Shown here piece after piece: positions 1-8,314 of a DNA stretch of 28,043 nt; positions within the stretch are counted from its first letter, which is position 1, and each line of letters begins with the position of its first letter. The notes under the pieces were generated by a model that saw only the letters and a program-made list of their open reading frames with translations, was not told the origin of the DNA and did no database searches. This DNA comes from Glomus cerebriforme (taxonomy: Eukaryota > Glomeromycota > Glomeromycetes > Glomerales > Glomeraceae): the NCBI GenBank assembly GCA_003550305.1, contig QKYT01000198.1, positions 16,727-44,769 of the forward strand, given 5' to 3'. The position numbers and the translations under genes are program-made.

Positions 1-1044
1 CAAAAAAGATACTCCCCTTACCATTCTCATTCTGAAATGACCTTAAATCAACTATTAAATGAATTAGATGGTTTTCAGCCCCGAGAAAACATTATTATTT
101 TAGCTGCCACTAACTCTGCGAGAGTGCTTGATTCGGCTCTGTTGCGACCCGGTCGCTTTGACCGCCAAATTTACATTCCGCTTCCTAATTTAAAAGGAAG
201 AAGGGAAATTATTAATTTGTGTACTCGAAAACTACCACTTAAAACCAGCCTCGATATTGAAGAAATTGTTTCGATGACCAANGGAATGAGTGGAGCCGAA
301 ATAACCAACATGTTTAATGAAGCTTCCATTTTAAGCATTCGGTATCAGCGAAAATCAGTTGACCAAGAAACAATTTTGGAAGCCTATGACCGGATTTTAA
401 TGGGTCCTTCCTTGATTAGCCAAACCGTTACCCCCCACGAAAGAAAAATTACCGCTTACCACGAAGCTGGTCATGCGACCGTGGCAATGAATTTACCCGA
501 AACTACGGTCAAAAAAATTACTATTGTCCCCCGTTTAAGAATTGGCGGATACACTTGGATTGCCCCCCAAGCCGAAAAAGGGGATAATTATGGTCTGAAT
601 AAGAGTGAAATGCTGGCTTATGTTGCTTCTTTTTTNGGAGGAAGAGGCAGCGAAGAACTAATTCTAGGTCCCGAGCATATTACCATGGGGGCTTACAGTG
701 ATTTTAAAAGTGCTTCCGAAATTATTCGTGATCTAATTTTGCATTACGGAATGTCCGATTTAGGAATTATTCCCACCCAAGAGTCCTATTTTTATGGACA
801 GGAAATTCCCGCCGAACTACCGGAAATTTCGAAACAAAAAATTGAAAATGAACGCGAGAAAATCCTNAGTCAATGCTGAAAAAAAGCCCGGGACATTCTG
901 GCTCGGGAAAGAAAAATCCTTGATTTACTAGCCGAAATTCTCCTCCAAAAAAATTCCTTACAAAAAGGAGAGATTNCTTTTATTTTCCTTAATCAAGTTT
1001 CTCCTTATCTCCTTTTTTTAACTAACTCCCATGAAAAAAGATAA
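1..1044 (+). CDS. ftsH: ATP-dependent zinc metalloprotease FtsH, C-terminal part (5' end outside window)
   Basis: Membrane-anchored AAA+ protease that degrades misfolded membrane and regulatory proteins. The frame is open from the first base, so the N-terminal membrane segment and Walker A lie upstream. Visible here: the end of the AAA+ domain with LNELDGF, sensor 1 ATN and the second region of homology (RPGRFDR, about positions 150-170), then the M41 peptidase with zinc motif HEAGH at 460-474. The third zinc ligand is probably the Asp of AYSDF near 700. TGA at 877-879 must be read as Trp; the frame then runs to TAA at 1042-1044, giving a normal FtsH C-terminus. It overlaps the start of the next gene by 14 bp, so the two are probably co-transcribed. 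Three Ns fall in codons. Assignment is secure from the motifs. Confidence 0.95.
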
Positions 1045-2560
1045 AAAAAAGAAGCCGCAAGACAGCACCTATAACATTTTTGAGCGATACAATAGGTTTA
1101 TCAGCGGACTTTATTTAGAAAGACCTCTCAAAAAACCCACGCGAAAAGAAAAAACTCGCCAGTTTTTGGCTAAATTAGCCATTGTTTTTTTGGGGTCATT
1201 TTTTACCACGCTTACTTTTTACTTTTTAATTAGCCCGAATGGNATATATAATAGTGGTCTTAATGGTCTATTACAAACTTTTTCTAAAATAATAGTGGGG
1301 CGNAATAAATTAAGTTGAAGTAATTATTATTTGGTTTACTATGGGNTAGGGTTAGCCACTAACTTACTTTTTATCCTTTTTTTACGATTTTTTTTTAAAG
1401 CCAAACTGGAAGTAATTAGCACCTCCCTTTTTTATGTGCTTTCCCAAATTATTTGAACCAAAACTTTTGACTTTTTAAATNTGAAAGAATATATTTTTAA
1501 TCGTTTCAGTCCAAGCAGTTGGCAAGGGTTAAGNGGTCAAAGNCAACTCTCTTTTACTTTACCNTATTATATCGTTATTGCAGTGGTGGCNGCNATTATT
1601 CATACTTACGGATATAGTTTAATTTTTCAAGCTCAAGCTACTCCCGGAGGTTTGGAAATTTTCACTTCCCACTTCTCCGCTCAGAAAAGCCGAAAAAAGT
1701 TTTCCATTAGCACTTTCATGAAAATTTTTGGACTACTGGTTATTTTTGCGATTACGGTAGTTGACTTTTTTTGNGTGGAAAACAATCCTCAAATAAAAGA
1801 AAGTATTTTAAGAAAAGAGATGATAGAGGTTTTGAAAAAAGAGGAAACTGAGTTTGAAGGAAAAAAAATAGTTGAGGAAAATTGTAAAAAACTTCTTGAC
1901 CAATGAAAACAAGACATGGAAGAAGTCAAGGAACTAAAAAAAAAAAACAACTCTGCTGAAGTTAGTAAAATTTTAGACAAGAATTACCCCATTACTGCTT
2001 TTCTGAAAAGTAAAGTTAATGAACCGAATTTGGAAAACTATCCGGAAGAANTAGATTATTATTTAATTAAGGATGAAGAAAAAGTGAAAGAAATGGGTCA
2101 AGAAATAAAAAAAATCGGCATCCAAATTAGTGAGTTGAAAGGAGCAGATTTAGAAAAAGCCCTCCAAAGAAAAAACAATTTAGAAAAAAGACAATCCGAA
2201 CTCCAAAAAAAAGCCGAAAAAAATCTTCTCTATCGCTATTTAAGNTATGTCAGTAATAATGAAAGACTATGAGCAACGATGGTTTACATTTTCGTTTCCT
2301 CTTTCTTGATTAGTCAAATTTTTCCCCGCGAGAAAATTGTTTTGCTCCATCTTCATTCATCCAGCGAAGAGGAACGCAATCAAGCTCTAAGATTATTAAG
2401 AAAATTTAACCCTACTTATTATAAAGTTCANCAAAAATGGGGAGAAAAAGAAGAAACCATTTACATTATAAATTGTCGTTTTAGTAAGTGGAACTATTAT
2501 ATCTTGAAGCCTTATTTAAAACAGGTGGGTAAATCCTTTTGCACTAGCGAAGAAGATTAA
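1031..2560 (+). CDS. YitT-family (DUF161/DUF2179-like) membrane protein with a long coiled-coil insertion
   Basis: 509 aa when TGA at 1316, 1453, 1904 and 2270 is read as Trp; the standard code would cut it into four pieces. The N-terminus is basic, followed by hydrophobic segments and the YitT-like stretch ISPNGIYNSGLNGLLQ near residues 68-83. More helices follow (about 95-130, 175-205 and 235-250). From about residue 250 to 415 (1780-2275) the protein is highly charged and Lys/Glu-rich, as in a coiled coil. A further hydrophobic segment (WATMVYIFVSSFLISQIF) and a soluble C-terminal domain come after it. YitT proteins are usually about 280-400 aa, so the charged block looks like an insertion between the last helices. 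Their function is poorly known (putative transporter or regulator). The gene starts inside the ftsH 3' end. Confidence 0.75.
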
Positions 2561-2820
2561 AAAACTGTTCTTTCAAAAAGAGCAAAAGCCAAAAAATTTT
2601 TGTTTACTTTCGCCTTCGAGGTAGAAATTTATACTTTTTAGTTTACCATAAAAATACAATGTTAGGATTTTTAAAAAAATAGGTTTGATTAATAGAAAAC
2701 TTTTACTAAAAATATTTATGGCTTTTCTTGCTTTTGATAATCCACACAATTCCCATATCTCTTTCCGCCATCCTTACTAAAATTAAATTATTAATGAAAG
2801 TAATTTAGGGGCGATTATTA

Positions 2821-3798
2821 ATGAACTTAACTATGCTAGAAAATCTATTAGTAAACATCTCTGAAAAAATTAGGCTGGGGAGATTTTACACTACCCAAAA
2901 TATATTCAGTTATCCCCATTTTCAAGATTGATTTACGGTTGCTTTAAAAGCCAGCAATAATACGGTTCTCGAACCTTTTGCGGGTTCAAACAACTTAATC
3001 AAAATGCTTCAAGAGGAGGGATATCAATTCAAATTTGCCGCCTACGATATAAATCCTAGTTCCTCCGAAGTAGAAAAAAAAGACACGATAAAAGAGTTTC
3101 CGCGAGGTTATAAATTAATTATCACTAATCCTCCTTACTTGGCTAAAAACTCGGCTCGGCGGAAAAAAATTAACTTTCCGAATACCAAATATGATGATTT
3201 ATATAAATTCTGTTTAGAAATAATGTTAAAAAATTGTGCCTATGTNGGAGCGATTATTCCGGCTTCCTTTCTGAATGCTAATTTATTTTTNGANNGATTA
3301 CATTCTTANACNCTATTAAGTAGCCAAATGTTTACTGACACCGAAAATCCGGTTTGTTTGGCTTTATTTTCGCCCCCCAAGTCTAATTCGGTTTGATTGT
3401 ATGAAAATGAGAAGTATAGGGGTGAGTTATATTCTATGAAAGAGAAAATGAAAGAAATTTTAACCAATAATCATTCCCAACCGACCATAATAAGTTTTAA
3501 TAAAAAGCAGGGAAATTTAGGTTTGCGAGCGATTGACGGAACCCGCTTTCCGACCATTGCTTTTATTGAAGCCAAACAAGTGCCAACCAAAAAAATAAAA
3601 GTTAGTTCTCGGCATTTGACTAGGATACATGTTTCCCAGGAAATTAATTTAGACTTGTTAAATGAAAAGTTAAAAATGTTGCGTCAGATAACTAATGATT
3701 TTTTTCTCACTCCTTTTCGGGGNTTACGGAAAGATGGGAAATTCCGNCGNCGTTTAGATTTTCAATTAGCGAGAGAAATTATTAAATCTTGTTTGTAA
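2821..3798 (+). CDS. Type II DNA adenine-specific methyltransferase (N6-MTase)
   Basis: 325 aa with TGA at 2929 and 3394 read as Trp. Motif I (SAM binding) is seen as EPFAGSNN near residues 51-58, and catalytic motif IV NPPY at 103-106. This order (FxG first, NPPY second) and the short size fit a TaqI/Eco57I-type gamma-class adenine methyltransferase that protects host DNA. The C-terminal 130 residues lack clear motifs and would serve as target-recognition region. ATG 2821 is chosen because an in-frame TAG lies at 2806 and an AGGGG sequence precedes it; ATG 2833 is an alternative. The next gene starts 1 bp after the stop, so methyltransferase and nuclease form one unit. Several Ns cluster at 3291-3312. 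Confidence 0.85.
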
Positions 3799-3799
3799 A

Positions 3800-4459
3800 A
3801 TGATAGACTGAGAAAAAGAAATTAAAGAACAAATTAGAAAAAATTTGTTAGAGTGTGAAAAGAAACTAGAAAGTAAAGAATATTGCACTAAAATTGAAAA
3901 ATGATGCCGAAAATTTGGTTTTGATTTTAAGACAGTTTTGGAAAAAGCCAAAAGCGATTATTTTTTTCGGGCTTTTTTTGCCAAAGACCCCAAAAAGCAA
4001 AATATTTATGAAATTTCGCTAACTAGGTATATTAGTTCTTTGGAATTTGTTTCGAATTTTCAGAAATTAAATAATGGTGGGAAAAAGGCTTTATATATTG
4101 ACCGCGGAATTATCCGCAAAGGAAGTGAATATCCCCATAATAAACCGGCTAAATCAGTGGATTTTTCTTGAACTATTAAGAGTGAGAAAGGAGAAATCAT
4201 TAATTTTTATGCTTACCACAAATATATTGAGGAAAGTGGCGGAGCCCAAGACAATCAATTTAAAGAAATTAAAAACTGTATCGAAGTTGGGAGAAATGGT
4301 AGCCAGGAACTCAACCGAAGAGTTATTTTTATCTGTGATGGAGCCTATTTTACGGAAAAGAAAATTAAAGAATTAAAAAATTTAAAGGGGAGTTGAAATT
4401 TTGTTGTTTTAAGNAGTGAAGAACTAGAAAAATATCTCTTAAAAATCTACCGAAAATAA
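3800..4459 (+). CDS. Putative type II restriction endonuclease, partner of the upstream methyltransferase
   Basis: 219 aa with TGA as Trp at four sites; the standard code leaves only fragments. It follows the adenine methyltransferase by one base, the usual arrangement of a type II restriction-modification pair. Visible elements are a basic/acidic N-terminus, SVDFSW around Asp121, a GGAQDNQF motif at 147-154 and a hydrophobic strand RVIFICDGAYF near 183-193. Gly-Gly-x-Gln-Asp-Asn-Gln motifs recur in several type II endonucleases as I remember them, but I cannot assign a clear PD-(D/E)XK triad. The function rests mainly on gene context. It ends 6 bp before rlmB, so read-through transcription is likely. 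Only one N, near 4414. Confidence 0.6.
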
Positions 4460-4465
4460 AGAATT

Positions 4466-5191
4466 ATGACCTTTCTCGCCTTTGGTAATCACACCGTTCG
4501 TAGTTTAATTAACTCTCCTTACTTTAATCTTAAAAAGATAATTTTGCGAGAAGAACATCAGCAGGANAAGAAACTTTTGANTGAATTAGAGAAAAAGCNN
4601 ATTNCTTATCAATTATTAAACAAGGAACAATTTTCTCGTTACGGTTTTGCNAAAAAGAACCAAGGGATAGTAGTTTTTATTCGGAGTTATGATTATGTTC
4701 CCCTTTCGGCTTTACTTACTGGTCAGCCCCAGCGGAAATTTCCTTTCATTATTATGTTAGACAGGATAGAAGACCCTCATAATTTTGGTGCCATTTTACG
4801 CACCGCCGCCGCTTTTAAGGTGGATGGAGTAATTATTGCCAAAAAAAATCAAGTGCCGGTTAATAGCACGGTGGTTAAAGTTTCAATGGGAGGAGTGGCA
4901 TATGTGCCGGTTTGCCAAGAGAATAGTTTAGGGGAAGNCCTGGAAAAACTAAAAGCCCAAAAGTTTAAAATTATTGCGGCGGTTTGCGACCCCCAGGCAA
5001 AAAAATATAGTCAATTTGAATTNGAGGCTCCCACTTGTCTNGTTTTAGGAAACGAACATTCCGGAATTAGACCCAGTTTAATTAAAAAAAGTAACCAAAC
5101 CATCTCCATCCCCATTAACAATAAGGTAGCCTCGTTAAATGTTTCGGTCAGTTGCGGAATACTTTTAGCCCAAATAGTCGGACAAGAATAG
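4466..5191 (+). CDS. rlmB: 23S rRNA (guanosine-2'-O)-methyltransferase RlmB / TrmH family
   Basis: 241 aa SPOUT-class methyltransferase that 2'-O-methylates a 23S rRNA guanosine using SAM. A short N-terminal substrate-binding domain (FGNHTVRSL..., residues 6-80) is followed by the SpoU catalytic domain. Its three motifs are clear: motif 1 LDRIEDPHNFGAILRTA near 98-114, motif 2 VLGNEHSGI near 193-201, and motif 3 SIPINNKVASLNVS near 212-226. Length is normal and no TGA codon is needed. The start at 4466 gives the canonical N-terminus. It may be co-transcribed with the upstream restriction pair (6 bp gap). The closely related TrmL or TrmH cannot be excluded, but the N-terminal domain favours RlmB. 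Several Ns lie in the first 200 bp. Confidence 0.9.
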   Translation: MTFLAFGNHTVRSLINSPYFNLKKIILREEHQQXKKLLXELEKKXIXYQLLNKEQFSRYGFXKKNQGIVVFIRSYDYVPLSALLTGQPQRKFPFIIMLDRIEDPHNFGAILRTAAAFKVDGVIIAKKNQVPVNSTVVKVSMGGVAYVPVCQENSLGEXLEKLKAQKFKIIAAVCDPQAKKYSQFEXEAPTCXVLGNEHSGIRPSLIKKSNQTISIPINNKVASLNVSVSCGILLAQIVGQE

Positions 5192-5236
5192 CGAGTAATT
5201 TTTAAATAAAGGTTAAAATTTGGGAAAGGTTAGTTA

Positions 5237-5712
5237 TTAGGGTTCTAAGCAATTTTCCTCTCTCATAATACAGATTAGAGAACTATTTTTTGGTTTCTTC
5301 TTCCTTAAATTGGGATGGAGGGAATGCTCAAAGTCAAAAAGTAAAGGGCTAAATAGGTGATTTCTCTCGGGATGATTTTGGGAAATATTTACTTCGTTGC
5401 AAAATCCCAATCATTCGTTCTTCCTCGGAACCCAACGACATTTGGCAAACTTGATAAGAATGTAGATGGGAACGCAAATGTTTAGTATCTCATTTTCGGG
5501 GCAATATCTTTTGAGCAATTAAATCAATTTCTCGGGAAGTAAGATAAGCGTTTATCAACTTGTTTGATTTCTGAAAGGGAAAGGGAAGAGTATTGAACTA
5601 GTTTTTGGAAAACACTTGAAAAGAGATAACGAAACTTTTCCNCNTCACAACGATTAGTAAACTGGGAATGGTTGATGCACTGGGTAATTAATTTATCAAA
5701 AGTAAATAACAT
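5237..5712 (-). pseudogene. Frameshifted gene directly downstream of the Panacea gene (possible toxin-antitoxin partner)
   Basis: The ATG at 5712 follows the Panacea stop codon without a spacer, so the two were translationally coupled. The first frame is open for about 45 residues. From about 5575 the protein-like composition moves to a second frame, which stops at TAG 5349-5351. A third frame takes over near 5400 and ends at TAA 5237-5239. At least two indels therefore separate an original protein of roughly 150 residues. I do not recognise the family. Panacea proteins often serve as antitoxins, so the adjacent gene could be the toxin member, but that is inference from position only. Two Ns near 5642-5644 show variation in the population. 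Confidence 0.4.
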
Positions 5713-5876
5713 TTAAATTCTTATTCTTTGCCCATTTTCTAAATCAGTTGATTTAATGAACCCATTTTCATAGGCTTTTTGCCAAGCTTCATTTTTGGCT
5801 TCAAACTGTAAATCACAGGCTTCTAGTTTGCCGTATTTTTTACTAATTTTTTCTAAATACTTAATGATTAATTGAT
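5713..5876 (-). pseudogene. Panacea (DUF4065) domain protein, 3' part, split by the transposon
   Basis: Open minus-strand frame of about 54 residues ending at TAA 5713-5715, with no start of its own. It reads as the C-terminal part of a Panacea/DUF4065 (SocA-like) domain: a helix with a KKYG turn, then a segment with NEAW resembling the conserved C-terminal helix. The matching 5' part lies at 12014-12302 on the same strand. Removing 5879-12013 and one TA copy joins both parts in one uninterrupted frame of 150 codons plus stop, a normal size for this family. The break is therefore due to transposon insertion and not decay. The N-free sequence on both sides supports a recent event. Confidence 0.75.
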
Positions 5877-5878
5877 TA

Positions 5879-5909
5879 TTATTACTCTACAAAAAATTAA
5901 TGTCAGTCT
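5879..5909 (+). repeat. Left terminal inverted repeat of the transposon (31 bp)
   Basis: Begins TTATTACTCTAC and matches the reverse complement of 11983-12013 at all 31 positions; similarity stops sharply after 5909. Preceded by the TA at 5877-5878. Confidence 0.92.
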
Positions 5910-5918
5910 AAACTAACC

Positions 5919-6116
5919 TTATTTATCCACTGTTAACCACTTTTGTAATCTTTCATTCCAGACAATCTTTTTATCTTTATGACATTTATTAAAATTCTTT
6001 TCACTCTGACAGAAACTAGAATGAGAAGTAAGGTTGTTAGATAGACAAATTACGGTTTCCTCTCCTCATTTATACTGCTTGCATTTACTTCTAGAAGTAT
6101 TTTTTCAGTTAGTCAT
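5919..6116 (-). CDS. Small Cys-containing protein, transposon passenger, unknown function
   Basis: 65 aa, seen only when TGA is read as Trp (two such codons early in the frame). It is basic and rich in Asn, Lys and Trp, with five Cys (positions 12, 24, 36, 45 among them) spread across the middle and a WNERLQKW stretch near the C-terminus. The Cys could bind zinc, but no standard finger spacing is evident. It lies 30 bp downstream of the next small ORF on the same strand, inside the transposon and 10 bp from the left terminal repeat. No strong ribosome binding site is seen. I do not recognise a family. It could be a regulator or accessory factor of the restriction system, purely by location. 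Confidence 0.45.
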
Positions 6117-6146
6117 ATAAGTTATTTTACGCTTCTTTTTTAACTT

Positions 6147-6287
6147 TTATTCCTCGCAATCAGAACAATAACCCTCCATATTCAAACAATTTTCACAAAA
6201 ATCATTTCCGCACCCAACACATCTTTCTATCTCATTTATCTCATAAACTTCTCCACAACCAGAACACTCAATTTGACTACTATTCAT
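6147..6287 (-). CDS. Small double zinc-ribbon protein (46 aa), transposon passenger
   Basis: 46 aa with four Cys pairs: CSGC, CVGC, CENC and CSDC, enough for two zinc sites. The composition is acidic and there are no membrane segments. AAGGA lies a few bases before the ATG at 6287, a good ribosome binding site. It is the first gene of a small minus-strand unit, divergent from mod; its partner is the 65-aa ORF at 5919-6116. Such minimal zinc proteins often bind nucleic acid or protein, but no specific function can be read. Too short for a usual ORF cut-off, yet the Cys pattern and ribosome binding site argue it is real. Confidence 0.55.
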   Translation of the reverse strand: MNSSQIECSGCGEVYEINEIERCVGCGNDFCENCLNMEGYCSDCEE

Positions 6288-6355
6288 AATCCTTATATTA
6301 TTTTTTTTACATTAAAGTCCTTAAATATATTTATATTTGCTAGTTATATGGTATT
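6288..6355. promoter_or_regulatory. Divergent intergenic region between the zinc-ribbon ORF and mod
   Basis: 68 bp, almost entirely A/T, between two divergently oriented gene sets. TATATT-like boxes occur at 6326-6331 and 6332-6337 and a TTTACA at 6306-6311, in promoter-like positions for mod. No clear Shine-Dalgarno precedes the mod ATG. Promoter function is inferred from layout. Confidence 0.35.
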
Positions 6356-7736
6356 ATGATGGAACCAAAAAATAAGGGGGGTAAAAGTGCTTCAAATAAT
6401 ACTCAAAAAGACAATTGAGAAGAAATAACTGAGAATGGAGGAATAAAAATAATTTTCTCAGGTAAGGCTAACGCTCAACGAGTAATTAGAAAAGTTAAAC
6501 CAAGAACTTTACGAGAAATTAAAAGTTTAAGTATGGGAAATGAAGAAGAGAAAAGTAAAAATTTGATAATTGAAGGAGACAACTTACTGGCTATGGCTAC
6601 CCTCTATCAATACCATGGTAAAGTAGATTTAATTATTGCCGACCCTCCCTATAATACGGGCAAAGATTTTCGCTATAATGATAGATGAAACGAGGATCCG
6701 AATGACCCCGGTTTAGGAGATTATGTGAAAGCGGATGACCCCAGCCGACATACCAAGTGAATGAAGTTTATGTTGCCTAGAATACAAATGATGCGACAAA
6801 TGTTAAAAAATAATGGAGTTTTGGCTTTTTGTATTGACCACCGCGAACTTTTTCATTTAGGACAAATGCTGGACGAAATTTTTGGAGAAAACAATCGAAT
6901 AGCCATAATTAATTGGCAAAAAATGTATTCTCCTAAAACCCTTACTCATGTTTCATCCGCCACTGAATATATTTTGGTTTATGCCAAAAACATAGAAAAA
7001 TCCCAAACAGGAAAATTGGTTCATACTGACAAACAAAAAACTAGATTTCAAAATCCGGACAATGACCCAAATGGTCCTTGAAAAAGTGCTGACCCGCAAT
7101 CACAGGAACATTATCATAAAATGTCTTATGCTATCCAAAGTCCTTTCACCGGAAAATTAATTTATCCTACTAAAAATACCCATTGAAGTAAAAGTAAATC
7201 CACTATGAAACAGTATTTAGAACAATGAAGAACGGAATATGAGGAAAGAGAACTAAATGATGGATATTCCAAAGCCTTATTATTGAAAAATAGCCAAAAT
7301 CCTTTGGAATTGGATGAACCATTAACCGACCCTGTTGTTCGGCAAGCAAAAGAGAAAGCCCAAAAGATTTACGAAACCGGTCCTTGACCGAGATTAATTT
7401 TTCTAAAAGGAGGTGCCGGCAAAATAAGATTTAAGACTTATTTTGCCGAGGTGCAGAGTGGCATAGTTCCCCTTACTTACTGGGAACCAGAAACTTACGA
7501 AATACCACTGGAATTGGGAACGGTCTCTTGGCCTTTTGTCCAGTCCGGGCATACCCAAGCCGGAAAGCAGGAAGTAAATATTTTGATTGGTCGCGGACAT
7601 GGATTTGACCCACTAAAACCTCTTAAACTTTTTAAAAAAATCATCCAACTTTGATGCCCTCCCAGCGGACTTGTTCTAGATCCATTCGCAGGAACTGGCA
7701 CCACCGGACATGCAATTCTAGAATTAAACAACTTAA

Positions 7737-7781
<45 letters not shown>

Positions 7782-8311
7782 GAAAATTCATTCTGATTGA
7801 ACAAGGAAGACCTGAAAATGGCGACAACTACTGTCGAACCCTTCTCCAAAAACGCCTCAAAGCAGTCATTACCGGAAAATGAGCAGATGGTAATCCGCAT
7901 GAACCATTAGGAGGAGGGTTTCGTTTTTTTGAACTAACTAAACAAGTAGATTCTAACACCATCCTCCAAATGGAGAAACAAGAATTAATCGAGACTATTC
8001 TTGCTTCTGATTTAAATAATGTTTCTTTACCCAATAGTACTTACTTAATTGCCAAAAATAAGCAAAATGAAGGTATCTACCTAATTTGAAACAATAACGG
8101 AAACAAAAGAAAAAGCAACCTTAATGAGGACATTTATTACCAATGTGTTTTAGAAGGAAAAAAATACCAATTAGAACCAGTTTATCATATTTATGCCCGA
8201 ACTGCTAATTACCAAACTTCAACTGTAATTTTTCACAAAATACCGGACAAAGTGTTAATCGATTTTGGAGTTGACCCTAATACCGATACTTTTGTAAATA
8301 AGGAAGAATAG
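6356..8311 (+). CDS. mod: Type III restriction-modification methyltransferase subunit Mod, with in-frame (AG)n tract
   Basis: 651 aa with many TGA-Trp codons. Mod methylates adenine on one strand of an asymmetric site and gives the complex its specificity. The order is the beta-class/type III order: catalytic DPPYNTG near residue 96, then a target-recognition region, then SAM motif DPFAGTGTTGHA near 442-453. Immediately after that an AG dinucleotide tract encodes (Glu-Arg)6 at about 464-475. The frame continues into RKFILIEQ and the typical C-terminal part ending in a GGGF motif region, so this copy is in frame (ON). One repeat more or less would truncate it soon after motif I. Tandem ATGs at 6356 and 6359; res starts 3 bp after the stop. 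Passenger of the IS630-type transposon. Confidence 0.93.
7744..7780 (+). repeat. (AG)18 dinucleotide tract inside mod
   Basis: 37 bp of pure alternating AG inside the coding sequence, translated as alternating Glu-Arg. Dinucleotide tracts of this length are prone to slippage; each gain or loss shifts the frame. It lies between the SAM motif and the C-terminal part of Mod. Confidence 0.97.
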
Positions 8312-8314
8312 GCT

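Noticed and set aside
1031..2560. Apparent run of broken genes caused by TGA codons
   Set aside because: The same pattern occurs in ftsH, ligA, valS, mod, res and the helicase, always at tolerable Trp sites; table 4 explains all of them, so they are not pseudogenes.
4074..4376. Plus-strand 100-codon ORF overlapping the putative endonuclease
   Set aside because: With TGA as Trp the other frame is open over the whole 660 bp and fits directly behind the methyltransferase.
7495..7827. Minus-strand ORF with Ser-Leu repeats opposite mod
   Set aside because: It is the antisense reading of the (AG)n tract and the surrounding mod sequence; mod motifs fit the other strand.
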